A DNA stretch of 64,000 bases from Dyella acidisoli (lineage in GTDB: Bacteria > Pseudomonadota > Gammaproteobacteria > Xanthomonadales > Rhodanobacteraceae): assembly GCF_030160295.1 (NCBI RefSeq), contig NZ_BSOB01000046.1:192673-256672 (forward strand), given 5' to 3'. Positions 38,689 to 47,723 of this stretch are shown one piece after another; the first letter of the stretch is position 1, and each line of letters starts with the position of its first letter. The translations under genes were made by a program, and so were the position numbers. Below the pieces are notes generated by a model that worked only from the letters and a program-made list of their open reading frames with translations, searched no databases and was not told the DNA's origin.

Positions 38689-39814
38689 GGTTCACGATCT
38701 CGTAGATGGTTTCAGCGTATTTTTGCAATTGATCCAGCGCAACCCATTCGTCGGCGGTATGCGCCTGTGCGATGTCGCCGGGGCCGTAGACAAAAGAGAT
38801 GTAGCCGGCTTCAGAAAATAACGCCGCTTCGGTCCAGAAGTTCACCGCGTTACCGACAGGGATGCCGAGTTCATCGGCAATGTCGCGCGCAGCAAGGCGG
38901 CGTGCCTCGGCGTTGGGAACATCACCCGCCGGCAAGGACATGCCGCGGAACAGTTCCTCGTAGCTGACCGGCGTGGGTTCCACCAGGGTGCGGAACGTCT
39001 CCAGCAATTGGTCAGGATCCATGCTGGGTAACGGGCGGAAACCGAAACGCACGTCGGCCGTCGGCGCAATCATGTTCGCCTTGATACCACCTTCTACTCG
39101 GCCGATGTTGAAGCGCAAACCGGTGAGGCCACCGAAGCGTTCGTGTGACAGACTTTCCACGTGTTCTAGTGCGGCAGCACCCCAACGTATCGCTTGATGC
39201 ACGGCGCTGTCAGTCGCTTTGATCTCGCCCGAGGCGTGACCGGCCTGCCCTGTAAAACGCATCTGCACCGAATGGATGCCGCGATGTGCAAGCACGGCTT
39301 CGCCACGCGTGGGTTCGGCCACAATCACCGCATCGTACTTGTGTCTCTCTTTAAGGAAACCGGCAATACAACGCGGGTCATTCGCTTCTTCGTCGGTGGA
39401 GAGCAACAAGGCCAGGTCGCCCTCGCAGGCGTTCGCCACGGCAACCAATGCCGCTGCCGCACCTTTGATGTCGCAAGCGCCAAGACCGATTGCCCGGTCT
39501 TCTGTCACCTCAAGCACATGTGGATCATGCGTCCAATGCGGCGAGTCCGGCACGGTATCCAGATGCACGTTGAACAGATACTTCGGCTTGCCGCGCACGG
39601 CATATAGCGTCACGGCACCCGCACCGTAATCGGTCACTTTCACATCGAAGCCCGGCAATTGTTCGCGCAGGTAATCGAAAATGCCGCCAGTGCCGATCGT
39701 GCGTGGAGGATTACGCGTATCGAACGAAATCAGCGCACGCAAATGCGTCAGCGTTGCATCAAGTAAAGATGCACCGAGTCCCGAGTTCCGAGCCCCGAGC
39801 TCCGCAGCACTCAT
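38675..39814 (-). CDS. argE': N-acetylcitrulline/acetylornithine deacetylase
   Basis: A 379-aa M20-family metallohydrolase. [10 protein letters not shown] supplies the first metal His/Asp, [15 protein letters not shown] the bridging Asp, [11 protein letters not shown] the catalytic Glu and metal Glu, and [15 protein letters not shown] the last His. With an acetylornithine transcarbamylase in the same operon the natural substrate is probably N-acetylcitrulline, as established in Xanthomonas. The first 15 residues are an odd Ala/Leu/Gly repeat-like stretch ([10 protein letters not shown]). The start overlaps the argG stop by 4 bp. Confidence 0.88.
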   Translation of the reverse strand: MSAAELGARNSGLGASLLDATLTHLRALISFDTRNPPRTIGTGGIFDYLREQLPGFDVKVTDYGAGAVTLYAVRGKPKYLFNVHLDTVPDSPHWTHDPHVLEVTEDRAIGLGACDIKGAAAALVAVANACEGDLALLLSTDEEANDPRCIAGFLKERHKYDAVIVAEPTRGEAVLAHRGIHSVQMRFTGQAGHASGEIKATDSAVHQAIRWGAAALEHVESLSHERFGGLTGLRFNIGRVEGGIKANMIAPTADVRFGFRPLPSMDPDQLLETFRTLVEPTPVSYEELFRGMSLPAGDVPNAEARRLAARDIADELGIPVGNAVNFWTEAALFSEAGYISFVYGPGDIAQAHTADEWVALDQLQKYAETIYEIVNRGSA

Positions 39815-41001
39815 CGGTTCACCTCGGCCCACAGCGTGCTGCTCATGCCGAACAGCTTGATGAAGCCTTCCGCTTCCGCCACGCCCCAGTCCGCCGCCTG
39901 CGCGTACGTGGCGCCCTTGGCGTTGAGGATGTGCTTGGATTCCACTGCGACCGCATTGATGATGCCGCCGTTGGTCTCCAGCGTGACGTCGCCATTGACG
40001 GTCGACTGGCTCGAAGCGAGGAACGCCTCCAAGTCGGTTTTCAGCGGATCGTGGAAGAAGCCTTCGTAAACCAGCTCCACCCACTTGCGCGCCACGTCCG
40101 GCTTGAAGCGGTTCTGCTGCTTGGTCAGCACAGCTTCTTCCAATGCGCGATGCGCTACCAGCAACGCGGTGAGGCCCGGCGCTTCGAAAATGATGCGGCC
40201 CTTAAGGCCGATGGTGGTGTCGCCGGTGTAGATGCCGCGGCCCACGCCGTACTGTGCCAGCAGGCCGTTAAGCTTGGCGAGCAGTTTGTGGCCATCGATC
40301 TTTTCACCATCCAACGCCACCGCTTCGCCGTTGACGAAGCTGAGCTTCAGGCGCAGCGATTTGGACGGCCATTCCGAACGCGGCTTGCACCAGCCCACCG
40401 CGCCTTCGCCGGGTGTCAGCCAGCGGTCGATCTCGCCGCCGGACATGGTCACGCCGAGCAGGTTCTCGTTGATGGTGTAGGCCTTCTGCTTGGCACGCAC
40501 GCCGAAGCCCTTGGCTTCCAGATATTTCTGCTCATACGCGCGCACTTCAGTGTGTTCTTTCTGGATCTCACGGATCGGCGCCACGATCTCGTAATCACCC
40601 TGAGCTTTCACAGCGAGGTCGAAACGCACCTGATCGTTACCCATGCCAGTGCAACCGTGCGCGATCGCCTTGGTGCCTAGTTGCGCACAACGCTTGAGCG
40701 CAGCATCCACGATCAGGTAGCGATCAGATACCAGTAACGGATACTGGCCCTGATAACCCTCACCCGCCCACACGAACGGTTTGACGAATCCGCTCCAGAT
40801 CGCCGGACCGCCGTCGATCGTGACGTGGCTGGCTGCCTTCAATTCCTTGGCGCGGGCTTCGATATAGGCGCGCTCCTCGGCATCCACGCCGCCGGTATCG
40901 GCGAACACGGTGTGCACGGCCCAGCCACGTTCCTGCAGATAAGGAATGCAGAAGCTGGTGTCGAGACCGCCGGAGAAGGCCAGAACGATATCTTTGCTCA
41001 T
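39811..41001 (-). CDS. argG: Argininosuccinate synthase
   Basis: A 396-aa N-type ATP pyrophosphatase that joins citrulline and aspartate. [15 protein letters not shown] (8-22) is the PP-loop, [16 protein letters not shown] the citrulline site, and YTINENLLG the conserved central motif. The ATG at 41001 is preceded by AGCATC with a weak ribosome-binding site. It follows the OsmC-like gene by 26 bp. The extension upstream in the same frame covers the OsmC-like gene on another frame and is not coding. Confidence 0.95.
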   Translation of the reverse strand: MSKDIVLAFSGGLDTSFCIPYLQERGWAVHTVFADTGGVDAEERAYIEARAKELKAASHVTIDGGPAIWSGFVKPFVWAGEGYQGQYPLLVSDRYLIVDAALKRCAQLGTKAIAHGCTGMGNDQVRFDLAVKAQGDYEIVAPIREIQKEHTEVRAYEQKYLEAKGFGVRAKQKAYTINENLLGVTMSGGEIDRWLTPGEGAVGWCKPRSEWPSKSLRLKLSFVNGEAVALDGEKIDGHKLLAKLNGLLAQYGVGRGIYTGDTTIGLKGRIIFEAPGLTALLVAHRALEEAVLTKQQNRFKPDVARKWVELVYEGFFHDPLKTDLEAFLASSQSTVNGDVTLETNGGIINAVAVESKHILNAKGATYAQAADWGVAEAEGFIKLFGMSSTLWAEVNR

Positions 41002-41027
41002 GATGCTGGATCCAAAAGAATAGTTGT

Positions 41028-41504
41028 TTACACGGATTCGATGACAATGCGCGGTTCGCAGCGCACCGGGAAATTGACGGAATTGGCGATGAAACAGGCA
41101 TGGTGTGCGTCGTCGTGCACGCGCGCGGCAAGGTCGGGGTCGCTGTCTGCGCTGATCGTCACCCGCGGGCGCAACACGGCTTCGGTGAAGCGCCCGTCCT
41201 TGCCAAGTTCTTGCAGCGTTCCAACCGCGTCGTCGACGTAATCGATAACCACCACGCCCGCATCCGCCGCCAGATGCAGGTACCAAAGCATGTGGCAGCC
41301 TGACAGCGCCGCAACCAGCAATTCTTCAGGGTTGTGCTTGGCGTTGTCGCCACGGAAGACAGCATCGGACGAGCCGGCAATCACCGGTTTGCCGGGGATG
41401 CGCACCTCATGTTCACGACCATAACTCTGATAGGTCTTGGTACCGCTGCCGTGATTGCCGGTCCAAGCCACTTGAACGGGATACTGGTGCTGCTTATGAC
41501 TCAT
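41028..41504 (-). CDS. OsmC/Ohr-family peroxidase-like protein
   Basis: A 158-aa protein with the two conserved Cys of this family, in [14 protein letters not shown] and [15 protein letters not shown]. OsmC-type proteins reduce organic hydroperoxides. [15 protein letters not shown] is the family signature; the group with [10 protein letters not shown] is usually annotated simply as OsmC-family. It is embedded between arginine genes, overlapping the PaiB-like gene by 11 bp. The reason for its place in an arginine operon is unknown. Confidence 0.88.
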   Translation of the reverse strand: MSHKQHQYPVQVAWTGNHGSGTKTYQSYGREHEVRIPGKPVIAGSSDAVFRGDNAKHNPEELLVAALSGCHMLWYLHLAADAGVVVIDYVDDAVGTLQELGKDGRFTEAVLRPRVTISADSDPDLAARVHDDAHHACFIANSVNFPVRCEPRIVIESV

Positions 41505-42126
41505 GTCGACGTTCCTCGGCTTGTTGCATCAGTTCGGACAGTTCGGCATCGCGCCGGCCATGACGTTCGGCCAAGCCGTGAAGCACGCCTGCACGATTGG
41601 CAGCGACGTGGTTCTGGCTCAGCTTGAATTTCCCTTCGATGCGCTCGATCGCGATATCAATACCTACGATCATGCGCAGCATTTTTTCTACGTGATCTGC
41701 AGGTGCATCATCCACGTGCCAGGGTTTCGGCTGTGTTGCTTCGTGGCGGTCGGTGAGTCGCTCCAGCAAGCGGCGCAGCCATGCTTGATCTTCCATCACA
41801 CGCAAGCGGCCATGCACGTGCACGACGGCGTAGTTCCAGGTAGGTACCTCGCGGCCGTGCTTGTGTTTGCTTGGATACCAGTTGGGACTGACGTAGCCTT
41901 CTGCGCCGTGAAAGATCACCAGCACTTGCGCGCCGTCTGCTTTCGCCAATTCGTTGCCGCGCGCTACGTGGCCATGCAGGGAAACGTCGTCAACCAGTTC
42001 CAGCGGCACGTGATTCGCAGCCAGCCCATCCGCACTCTGCATGACAATGGTGGCGAACGGATAGTCGCGCATCAACGCATGCAGCACGTCGGTGCGTGTT
42101 TCATGGAAGGGCTTGGGTAGATACAT
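41494..42126 (-). CDS. PaiB-like FMN-binding protein
   Basis: A 210-aa split-barrel flavin-binding protein of the PaiB family. It starts MYLPKPFHETRTDVLHALM, has FHGAEGYVSPNWYPSKH and WNYAVVHVHGRL (FMN-binding), and later FKLSQNHVAANRAGVL. Bacillus PaiB is described as a negative regulator of sporulation and protease genes, but most homologues are uncharacterised and may be reductases. It begins 13 bp after argF' ends, so it is operonic with it. Confidence 0.85.
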   Translation of the reverse strand: MYLPKPFHETRTDVLHALMRDYPFATIVMQSADGLAANHVPLELVDDVSLHGHVARGNELAKADGAQVLVIFHGAEGYVSPNWYPSKHKHGREVPTWNYAVVHVHGRLRVMEDQAWLRRLLERLTDRHEATQPKPWHVDDAPADHVEKMLRMIVGIDIAIERIEGKFKLSQNHVAANRAGVLHGLAERHGRRDAELSELMQQAEERRHES

Positions 42127-42139
42127 GCCGTGCTCGCGA

Positions 42140-43147
42140 TTATTTTTGCGCGATCAACGATGTCATCACCGCTTTTTGCACATGCAAGCGGTTCTCGGCT
42201 TCGTCGATGGCAATGCAGGCCGGTGAATCCATCACCGCATCGGTGGCCTTGATGTTCCGGCGCAACGGCAGGCAATGGCTGAAGACACCGTTATTGGTGA
42301 GCGCCATCTTCGCTTCGTCGACGATGAAGTGCTTGTGTGCGTCGCGGATCGGCTTTTCATTTTCCCAGCGGCCGAAGAATGGCAGCGCGCCCCAGCTCTT
42401 GGCATAAACGACATCGGCGCCGCGATAGGCTTCCTCGATGTTGTGGCTGACGGTGAGCGAGCCGCCGTTCTCCTTCGCGTTCTGTTCTCCGTAGGCCATA
42501 TAGCGCTCATCCAGCACGTAATCCGGCGTTGGGCACAGCAGCGTGACATCCATGCCCATCTTGGTGGCGATCAGCAGTGCCGAATTGGCTACCGCCGTAT
42601 TCAGCGGCTTCGGGTGATAGGTCCAGGTGAGCACGTATTTGCGGCCAGTAAGATCACCGAAGCGTTCTTTCAGCGCCAACGCATGCGCCAGTTCCTGGCA
42701 AGGATGCGTGATGGTTTCCATGTTGATCACCGGCACCGTGGCGTACTGCGCGAACGCCTTGATGACGGCATCCTCGCGGTCCACCGACCAATCCTGAAAT
42801 TTCGGAAAGGCACGCACGGCGATCAGGTCGACATAGCGGCTCAGCACGCGTGCCACTTCGGCAATGTGCTCTTCCGCTTCGCCATCCATTACCACGCCAG
42901 GGCGGAATTCGATCGGCCATGCGTCTTTGCCGGGCGATAGCACGATGGCGTGACCACCGAGGTGGAATGCACCCAGCTCAAAGCTCGTACGTGTACGCAT
43001 CGAGGGATTGAAGAACAGCAGCGCCACCGATTTGCCAGCCAGTTGCTGACCACGCGGCGAGCGCTTGAATGCGGTGGCTTGCTCAAGCAGCGCGTCGATC
43101 TCTGCGCGGCTGTAATCCTGGGTAGTGAGGAAATGACGAAGTGACAT
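42140..43147 (-). CDS. argF': N-acetylornithine carbamoyltransferase (AOTCase)
   Basis: A 335-aa transcarbamylase. The carbamoyl-phosphate motif reads NPSMRTRTSFELGAF and the C-terminal motif HCLPLRRNIKATDAVMD. THPCQELAHALAL and LTWTYHPKPLNTAVANS match Xanthomonas AOTCase rather than ornithine carbamoyltransferase. It would carbamoylate N-acetylornithine, feeding the acetylcitrulline route with ArgE'. The GGAG ribosome-binding site sits right after the T-tract of an intrinsic terminator, so transcription of this gene must pass that terminator: see the leader features 43161-43388. Confidence 0.93.
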   Translation of the reverse strand: MSLRHFLTTQDYSRAEIDALLEQATAFKRSPRGQQLAGKSVALLFFNPSMRTRTSFELGAFHLGGHAIVLSPGKDAWPIEFRPGVVMDGEAEEHIAEVARVLSRYVDLIAVRAFPKFQDWSVDREDAVIKAFAQYATVPVINMETITHPCQELAHALALKERFGDLTGRKYVLTWTYHPKPLNTAVANSALLIATKMGMDVTLLCPTPDYVLDERYMAYGEQNAKENGGSLTVSHNIEEAYRGADVVYAKSWGALPFFGRWENEKPIRDAHKHFIVDEAKMALTNNGVFSHCLPLRRNIKATDAVMDSPACIAIDEAENRLHVQKAVMTSLIAQK

Positions 43148-43160
43148 CGTTGACTCCAGT

Positions 43161-43195
43161 CAAAAAACAAAAAACCCGGCACAAGGGCCGGGTTT
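43161..43195 (-). terminator. Leader terminator (attenuator) of the arginine operon
   Basis: On the minus strand: AAACCCGGC, 6-nt loop, GCCGGGTTT, then TTTGTTTTTTG. It lies 13 bp before the argF' ATG and downstream of a leader ORF. The preceding leftward gene already has its own terminator at 43407-43443, so this one most likely regulates the arg operon. Confidence 0.9.
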
Positions 43196-43239
43196 CGTCG
43201 TCGTATTACACATGCAACGTGGCGACAGCCTACCCGGCC
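43186..43239 (-). promoter_or_regulatory. Candidate antiterminator pairing in the argF' leader
   Basis: The RNA segment GGCCGGGU at the end of the leader ORF (43239-43232) is an exact 8-nt complement of ACCCGGCC (43193-43186), which contains most of the 5' arm of the terminator. The two pairings exclude each other. A ribosome paused on the leader's Arg codons leaves GGCCGGGU free to disarm the terminator; one that reaches the TAG covers it. Inferred from sequence only. Confidence 0.65.
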
Positions 43240-43334
43240 GAATGTCGATTCAGCGGTCGGCGCGCACGCGAGGTCATGCCAGCGGCCATGCGGGCGCTGG
43301 TAAGCACGGTAGCGGTATAGACGGCTGAAGACAT
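43230..43334 (-). CDS. Arg-containing leader peptide of the arginine operon (candidate)
   Basis: A 34-codon ORF, ATG to TAG, with GGAAG 4 nt upstream of the ATG. Five codons are Arg (positions 15, 23, 25, 26, 30). Four of them fall within eight codons, in the segment TSRARRPLNR, just before the region that can pair with the terminator. No function as a stable protein is expected; its translation would sense charged tRNA-Arg. Arg codons are frequent in random GC-rich frames, so the case rests on their position relative to the two RNA stems, not on number alone. Confidence 0.6.
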   Translation of the reverse strand: MSSAVYTATVLTSARMAAGMTSRARRPLNRHSAG

Positions 43335-43359
43335 GAGGCTTCCGGGTGGTTGAATCTCA

Positions 43360-43388
43360 ATCATGACGGGATTTTCGTTGCCATGCAA
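43360..43388 (-). promoter_or_regulatory. Putative promoter of the arginine operon leader
   Basis: TTGCAT (43388-43383) and CATGAT (43365-43360) are separated by 17 bp, giving a start near 43353 and a short untranslated stretch before the leader ORF. Each box matches the sigma-70 consensus only partly (three and four of six). Confidence 0.4.
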
Positions 43389-43406
43389 CAGAAAAGTTCG
43401 GAGTGC

Positions 43407-43443
43407 AAAAAGAAAGGCGACCGCGCCAGAGGCAACGGTCGCC
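43407..43443 (-). terminator. Terminator of the glycine-zipper protein gene
   Basis: On the minus strand GGCGACC, a 14-nt loop, GGTCGCC and then TTTCTTTTT, 22 bp after the stop codon of the gene at 43466. It separates that gene from the arginine operon. Confidence 0.85.
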
Positions 43444-43465
43444 TTGATGAGGAACGTGCTATCGC

Positions 43466-44023
43466 TCAGTCAGCGGGGGAAACGCTCACCCGCACCCGGA
43501 GACGCTCACCCGGGTCGTAGCTGAGGCGCGACATATAGACGTCGCCGTGATAGCGATACTCCACGTCATAGCCGATGATCTGGCGCTGCTCGCTGACCTG
43601 GGTGACCGGCTGGCAAACGGTCTGGGTGGAGCTGTAAGTCTGCCCACCACTGGCGACGGAGTTACCGACGGCACCGCCCGCCACCGCACCGCCCACAATA
43701 GCCGCCGTATTACCGCGACCATGACCAATGGTGCTGCCGAGCACGCCACCGACAACCGCGCCGAGCACTGTGCCCACACCCTTATTACCCGGAGTCTGCT
43801 GCACCACCTGCTGGTCATAGCACTGGGTAGTGGGGGCTGCCGTACGGGCTACACCATAGACCGGATCGACGCGCAGCACGTCGGCCCAGGCATAGTGCGC
43901 GTTATCCGGACCCGCAGCGCCCTGCGGAGGCGGCGGAGGCGGATACCCGCCTTGCTGCGCCAGCGCTCCGGTAGAAGCCACGGCGAGCGCAAGCAGGGGG
44001 ATCAACAGCGTTTTCTTGTTCAT
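43466..44023 (-). CDS. Glycine-zipper 2TM-domain surface/periplasmic protein
   Basis: A 185-aa exported protein with a signal peptide (cleavage likely after ALA at about 22), a short poly-Pro stretch, and a 17-kDa-antigen-like glycine zipper (GTVLGAVVGGVLGSTIGHGRG, then AAIVGGAVAGGAVGNSVA) at about 95-135. The C-terminal CQPVTQVSEQRQIIGYDVEYRYHG is a conserved beta-rich tail, as in many outer-membrane-associated relatives. Its role may be envelope integrity; not established. It has a strong terminator and its own start region divergent from cysS. Confidence 0.88.
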   Translation of the reverse strand: MNKKTLLIPLLALAVASTGALAQQGGYPPPPPPQGAAGPDNAHYAWADVLRVDPVYGVARTAAPTTQCYDQQVVQQTPGNKGVGTVLGAVVGGVLGSTIGHGRGNTAAIVGGAVAGGAVGNSVASGGQTYSSTQTVCQPVTQVSEQRQIIGYDVEYRYHGDVYMSRLSYDPGERLRVRVSVSPAD

Positions 44024-44225
44024 GGACAACCTCCTGAAGAGGGATTCGGGCGCGTTGTGCGCATGGTTAAATTTCAGCAAATTCACACTGAATCCACGCT
44101 TAGAACGACCGCAACTTAGTGCCGCGTTGCCAGACGTTTTCGAAACTTTTGCAGCGGTTTCTGGCAGCACTCCCGTAAGAGCTTGATAAGATGGTGGGCT
44201 TATTGACCTGACTGCGCCACCTGCC

Positions 44226-45602
44226 ATGCCGATCTCGCTCTATAACAGCCTCAGCCGCCGCATCGAGCCCTTTGCGCCGCTCGATCCGAGCCGGGTGACG
44301 GTCTATCTGTGCGGGCCTACGGTCTATAACTACGTTCATATTGGCAATGCGCGTGGCCCGGTGGTGTTCGACGTGCTGGTGAAACTGTTGCGCCGGCATT
44401 ACCCGAAGGTGATCTACGCCCGCAACATCACCGACGTGGACGACAAGATCAATACCGCTGCTATCGAACAGGGTGTGCCGATCGGCCAGATCACCAGCCG
44501 CTTCACCCAGGCCTACCGCGAAGACATGGCCGAGTTGGGCATTGCACCGCCGGACGTGGAACCCCATGCCACCGCGCACATCGGTCAGATCATCGCCATG
44601 ATTCAGACCCTCATCCAGAGTGGTCATGCCTACGAAGCGGAAAGCCATGTGCTATTCGACGTGGCCTCCTACGCCGCCTACGGTGCACTGTCAGGCCGCG
44701 ATACCGACGAGCTGATCGCCGGCGCGCGCGTGGAAGTGGCGCCCTACAAAAAGAATCCCACCGACTTTGTGCTGTGGAAGCCATCCACCCCGGAGCTGCC
44801 CGGCTGGGACAGCCCCTGGGGTCGCGGCCGACCGGGCTGGCATATCGAATGCTCAGCGATGACTGCGGCACATCTGGGCGAAACCATCGACATCCACGCG
44901 GGCGGCGTGGACCTGCAATTTCCGCATCACGAGAATGAAATCGCCCAATCCACCTGCGCACATGGCGGCAAGGTGTTCGCGCGCTGGTGGCTGCACAACG
45001 GCATGCTCACCTTCGAAGGACGCAAGATGTCCAAGTCGCTGGGCAACGTGCTGCACGTGCATGAGCTGCTGAAACAACATCCGCATGAAGCGCTGCGCCT
45101 ATTGTTGCTGCGTGGTCACTATCGTCAACCATTGGATTGGTCGGACGCTGCCATTGCACAAGCCATCAGCACGCTGGACGGCTGGTACCGCGTGCTACGC
45201 GAATTGGGCGACATCGCCGTCGATGTCACTCAGCCACTGCCCGTTCCCGAGCGCCTGGAAGCGGCGCTTTGCGACGATATGAACACGCCACAAGCGCTGG
45301 CCGAACTGTCTTTGCTTGCGGATGCCGCGCGGCAAACACCCAGCCCCGCCACGAAAGCCGCCTTGCTCGGCGGCGGCGCAACACTCGGCTTGCTGCAGCA
45401 GGATGCTGAAGCTTGGTTCAAGCAGGCGAGCGGTAGCGATGTGGACGCCCAACGCGTCGAGACACTGCTGGAAGAACGCCGTGCCGCACGCGCCGCCCGC
45501 GATTTCGCTCGCGCGGACGCGATCCGCAATGAGCTGACAGCCATGGGTGTGGCGATCGAGGACGGCACCCAAGGCACGCGCTGGAGCGTGGCAAAGCATT
45601 GA
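44226..45602 (+). CDS. cysS: Cysteinyl-tRNA synthetase
   Basis: A 458-aa class I synthetase. [17 protein letters not shown] has the zinc Cys and the HIGH-type motif (HIGN), [19 protein letters not shown] is the CysRS insert, GWHIECSAM the second zinc region, HHENEIAQS the zinc/His region, and KMSKSLGN the KMSKS loop. The C-terminal anticodon-binding part ends RWSVAKH. It stands alone, divergent from the glycine-zipper gene. Confidence 0.96.
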   Translation: MPISLYNSLSRRIEPFAPLDPSRVTVYLCGPTVYNYVHIGNARGPVVFDVLVKLLRRHYPKVIYARNITDVDDKINTAAIEQGVPIGQITSRFTQAYREDMAELGIAPPDVEPHATAHIGQIIAMIQTLIQSGHAYEAESHVLFDVASYAAYGALSGRDTDELIAGARVEVAPYKKNPTDFVLWKPSTPELPGWDSPWGRGRPGWHIECSAMTAAHLGETIDIHAGGVDLQFPHHENEIAQSTCAHGGKVFARWWLHNGMLTFEGRKMSKSLGNVLHVHELLKQHPHEALRLLLLRGHYRQPLDWSDAAIAQAISTLDGWYRVLRELGDIAVDVTQPLPVPERLEAALCDDMNTPQALAELSLLADAARQTPSPATKAALLGGGATLGLLQQDAEAWFKQASGSDVDAQRVETLLEERRAARAARDFARADAIRNELTAMGVAIEDGTQGTRWSVAKH

Positions 45603-45651
45603 AATGGCCAGGTTCGGCCCGAGCTAAGCCGAACCGCGCGATAATTCATCC

Positions 45652-46086
45652 ATGAACACTCTAGCCACCACGAGCGCCATCCAGGCCCAACAAGACATTG
45701 CTGACGAATTCGCCTTCTTCGGCGACTGGACCGAGCGCTACCAATACCTGATCGACCTCGGTAAACAGTTGCCGCCCTTCCCCGATGAGTGGAAGAGCGA
45801 GGACTATCGCGTGCACGGCTGCCAGTCGATGGTGTGGCTGATCCCCAGCGGTGACGCTTCCAACATGCACTTCGATGCCACCAGCGATTCGGCCATCGTC
45901 TCTGGCTTGATCGCGCTGGTGTTGCGCGTGTATTCGGATCGCTCGGCGGCGGAGATCGTGGCCAGCGAACCGGCTTTTATCCAGGAGATCGGGCTGGCCA
46001 AGCATCTGTCACCCACGCGATCCAACGGTTTGGTGGCGATGTTGGCGAAGCTGAAAGCACACGCCGCGGCGGCGCTCGAAAAGTAA
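45652..46086 (+). CDS. SufE-family sulfur acceptor
   Basis: A 144-aa protein that accepts sulfur from a cysteine desulfurase for Fe-S assembly. The active Cys lies in YRVHGCQSMVWL near residue 60, and HLSPTRSNGLVAML is the conserved C-terminal segment. No sufS or other suf genes are near. It may be the SufE or the CsdE paralogue; I cannot tell. Its TAA stop is at the left edge of a palindromic repeat. Confidence 0.9.
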   Translation: MNTLATTSAIQAQQDIADEFAFFGDWTERYQYLIDLGKQLPPFPDEWKSEDYRVHGCQSMVWLIPSGDASNMHFDATSDSAIVSGLIALVLRVYSDRSAAEIVASEPAFIQEIGLAKHLSPTRSNGLVAMLAKLKAHAAAALEK

Positions 46087-46156
46087 GTTGGAGTACAAAC
46101 CCCAGCATCACCGCATTGCATGCATGGCATACGTTGGGGTTTGCACCCCAACCTAC
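46083..46156. repeat. TTGGGGTTTGCACCCCAACC-type palindrome
   Basis: GTAAGTTGGAGTACAAACCC-C at left and GTTGGGGTTTGCACCCCAAC-CTAC at right, around a spacer with GCATGCATGGCAT. The left edge overlaps the sufE stop codon (GTAA). Same family as 31696 and 58584. Confidence 0.87.
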
Positions 46157-46187
46157 AAAAAGCCCCGCACTTGGCGGGGCTTTTTCG
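46156..46187. terminator. Bidirectional terminator between sufE-like gene and dksA
   Basis: AAAAAGCCCCGC, then ACTT, then GGCGGGGCTTTTT: A-run and T-run on opposite sides of a GC stem, so it can stop transcription from both convergent genes. Confidence 0.9.
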
Positions 46188-46208
46188 TTCCGGCCGAAGC
46201 CACAAACG

Positions 46209-47276
46209 TCAGTCGCCCATCTGCTTCTGCAAATGTTCGCGACGCTCCTGAGCATCCAGCGAGAGCGTAGCGATCGGGCGGGCATCGAGGCGTTCGAGGC
46301 CGATTTCCTCATCGGTCTCCTCGCAATAGCCGTAGCGACCTTCCTCGATGCGACGCAGCGCCTTGTCGATCTTGGAGATCAGCTTGCGATAGCGATCGCG
46401 GGTGCGCAGCTCCAGCGAATTTTCCGTTTCGCGGGTGGCGCGTTCGGCTTCGTCGCCTACGTCACGTACTTCATCGCGCAGGTTTTCCATAGTCTGGCGC
46501 GACTCTTCCACCAACTGGTCGCGCCACACGCGCAGCTTGTTGCGGAAGTAAGCGAGATGACGAGGATTCATGTACTCCTCGTCGGACGAAGGACGATAGC
46601 CGGGAGGCAGATCGATGTTCGTAGTAATGGGCAGGGCGTAACGACCGTCTTCGCGGGTTACACCATTATCGAGCGTTGTAGCGGAGCTATTCATTGAGGA
46701 CTGCGTTGTCTTCTGCTTTTTGCTGGTGGAGTTATGCGCAGTGGCATTCGCTACGCGCGGCGCCGTGGGGCCCACGGCACTCGCTACCTTGCCCGCAATG
46801 GGCCTGGCAGCGGGGGATGATACGGGTTGTGATGTTGCAGTTTGTGTAGCTGGCGTTGGCCGTTTGGAAGCGGTAGCAGGCGCAGGTGCCGGAGTGGGGT
46901 GCGGGGCCGACTTGGTGACAGTCTTTTCCGCAACCTTCTTGACGGGTGCCTGCTTGGCGGCCGGCGCGGCGTGCTTGGCTTCCGGCTTCGGAGCCGACGG
47001 CTTGACCGCCTGCTTCACTGCCTTGACCGGCTCGGCCTTCTTAGGCTGCGGCTTGGGGGCTGGCTTGGCCACAACCTTTTTGGCCGGCGGCGCCTTTTTG
47101 GCAGCAGCCTTGGCCGGCGCTTTCTTCACCGCAGCCTTCTTGACAGGCTCGGCCTTCTTCGCGGATTTGGGCGCAGCGACCTTGGCCTTGCTGGCCTTGG
47201 CTTCGTTGCTCTTACCCGCAGCCTTTCCCTGTGCAGCTTTCTTGGCGGCGGTGGTACTACGCGTGGTTTTCGCCAT
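46209..47276 (-). CDS. dksA: DksA-family RNA polymerase-binding factor with long Lys/Ala/Pro tail
   Basis: A 355-aa protein. Residues 1-194 are a histone-H1-like Lys/Ala/Pro-rich tail ([12 protein letters not shown] and similar). Residues about 210-355 are DksA, with coiled-coil tip [13 protein letters not shown] keeping the two acidic residues that enter the secondary channel. The zinc-finger region reads CEET, 17 residues, SLDA, so only the first of four Cys (Cys318) remains. The start at 47276 is supported by GAAGG 4 nt upstream. An internal ATG at 46694 would give a normal 161-aa DksA but lacks a clear ribosome-binding site. It modulates rRNA and amino-acid promoters with ppGpp in relatives. 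Confidence 0.88.
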   Translation of the reverse strand: MAKTTRSTTAAKKAAQGKAAGKSNEAKASKAKVAAPKSAKKAEPVKKAAVKKAPAKAAAKKAPPAKKVVAKPAPKPQPKKAEPVKAVKQAVKPSAPKPEAKHAAPAAKQAPVKKVAEKTVTKSAPHPTPAPAPATASKRPTPATQTATSQPVSSPAARPIAGKVASAVGPTAPRVANATAHNSTSKKQKTTQSSMNSSATTLDNGVTREDGRYALPITTNIDLPPGYRPSSDEEYMNPRHLAYFRNKLRVWRDQLVEESRQTMENLRDEVRDVGDEAERATRETENSLELRTRDRYRKLISKIDKALRRIEEGRYGYCEETDEEIGLERLDARPIATLSLDAQERREHLQKQMGD

Positions 47277-47399
47277 TTACCTTCACCATTTTGGCCTTGG
47301 CGGCCGGCTGTTATAGCCCAATACCGTTCACACCGGCAACCATCCTTCTGGAATACTTACATTCTTGAGTCTCAAAGCGGTTTCGGCCATGTGAACGCC

Positions 47400-47669
47400 G
47401 TGAGTCGATTGATCATCTTCCTGCTCAACCTCTACAAACGCTTCGTGAGCCCTCTATTGGGACAGCGTTGTCGCTTTTACCCCAGTTGCTCGGATTATGC
47501 ACGCACTGCAGTCTCCCGCTTCGGTCCATGGCAAGGCGGTTTGCTGGCCGGGTGGCGGATACTACGCTGTCAGCCGCTGTGCCCGGGCGGTAACGATCCT
47601 GTGCCCGAGCATTTCCATTTTCCCAGCTGCCGCGCCACCGACAAGGGACCCGAAGATGGGGCTCCTTGA
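47400..47669 (+). CDS. yidD: Membrane protein insertion efficiency factor YidD
   Basis: An 89-aa YidD-family protein. [20 protein letters not shown] is the amphipathic N-terminal helix, [11 protein letters not shown] the conserved Cys motif and CPGGNDPVP the end of the domain, followed by a short divergent tail. It assists YidC-dependent membrane insertion. I use the GTG at 47400, which begins the conserved domain; a GTG at 47391 is equally possible. It is normally near rnpA/yidC, which are not in this window. Confidence 0.88.
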   Translation: MSRLIIFLLNLYKRFVSPLLGQRCRFYPSCSDYARTAVSRFGPWQGGLLAGWRILRCQPLCPGGNDPVPEHFHFPSCRATDKGPEDGAP

Positions 47670-47723
47670 GCACGACACAAGTCCAACGCGTTTTTTAGTT
47701 TCCCTTTTCTTTAAGGAGTTCGC

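Noticed and set aside
43348-43365. Possible ArgR (ARG box) site in the argF' promoter region (TGATTGAGATTCA on the minus strand).
   Set aside because: The half-sites are one base too close and only partly match the consensus; a single poor box is weak evidence.
46720-47316. Long open frame on the plus strand opposite the DksA tail.
   Set aside because: It is the complement of a Lys/Ala/Pro repeat (giving Ala/Gly/Leu-rich sequence) and has no family resemblance; a shadow of biased codons.
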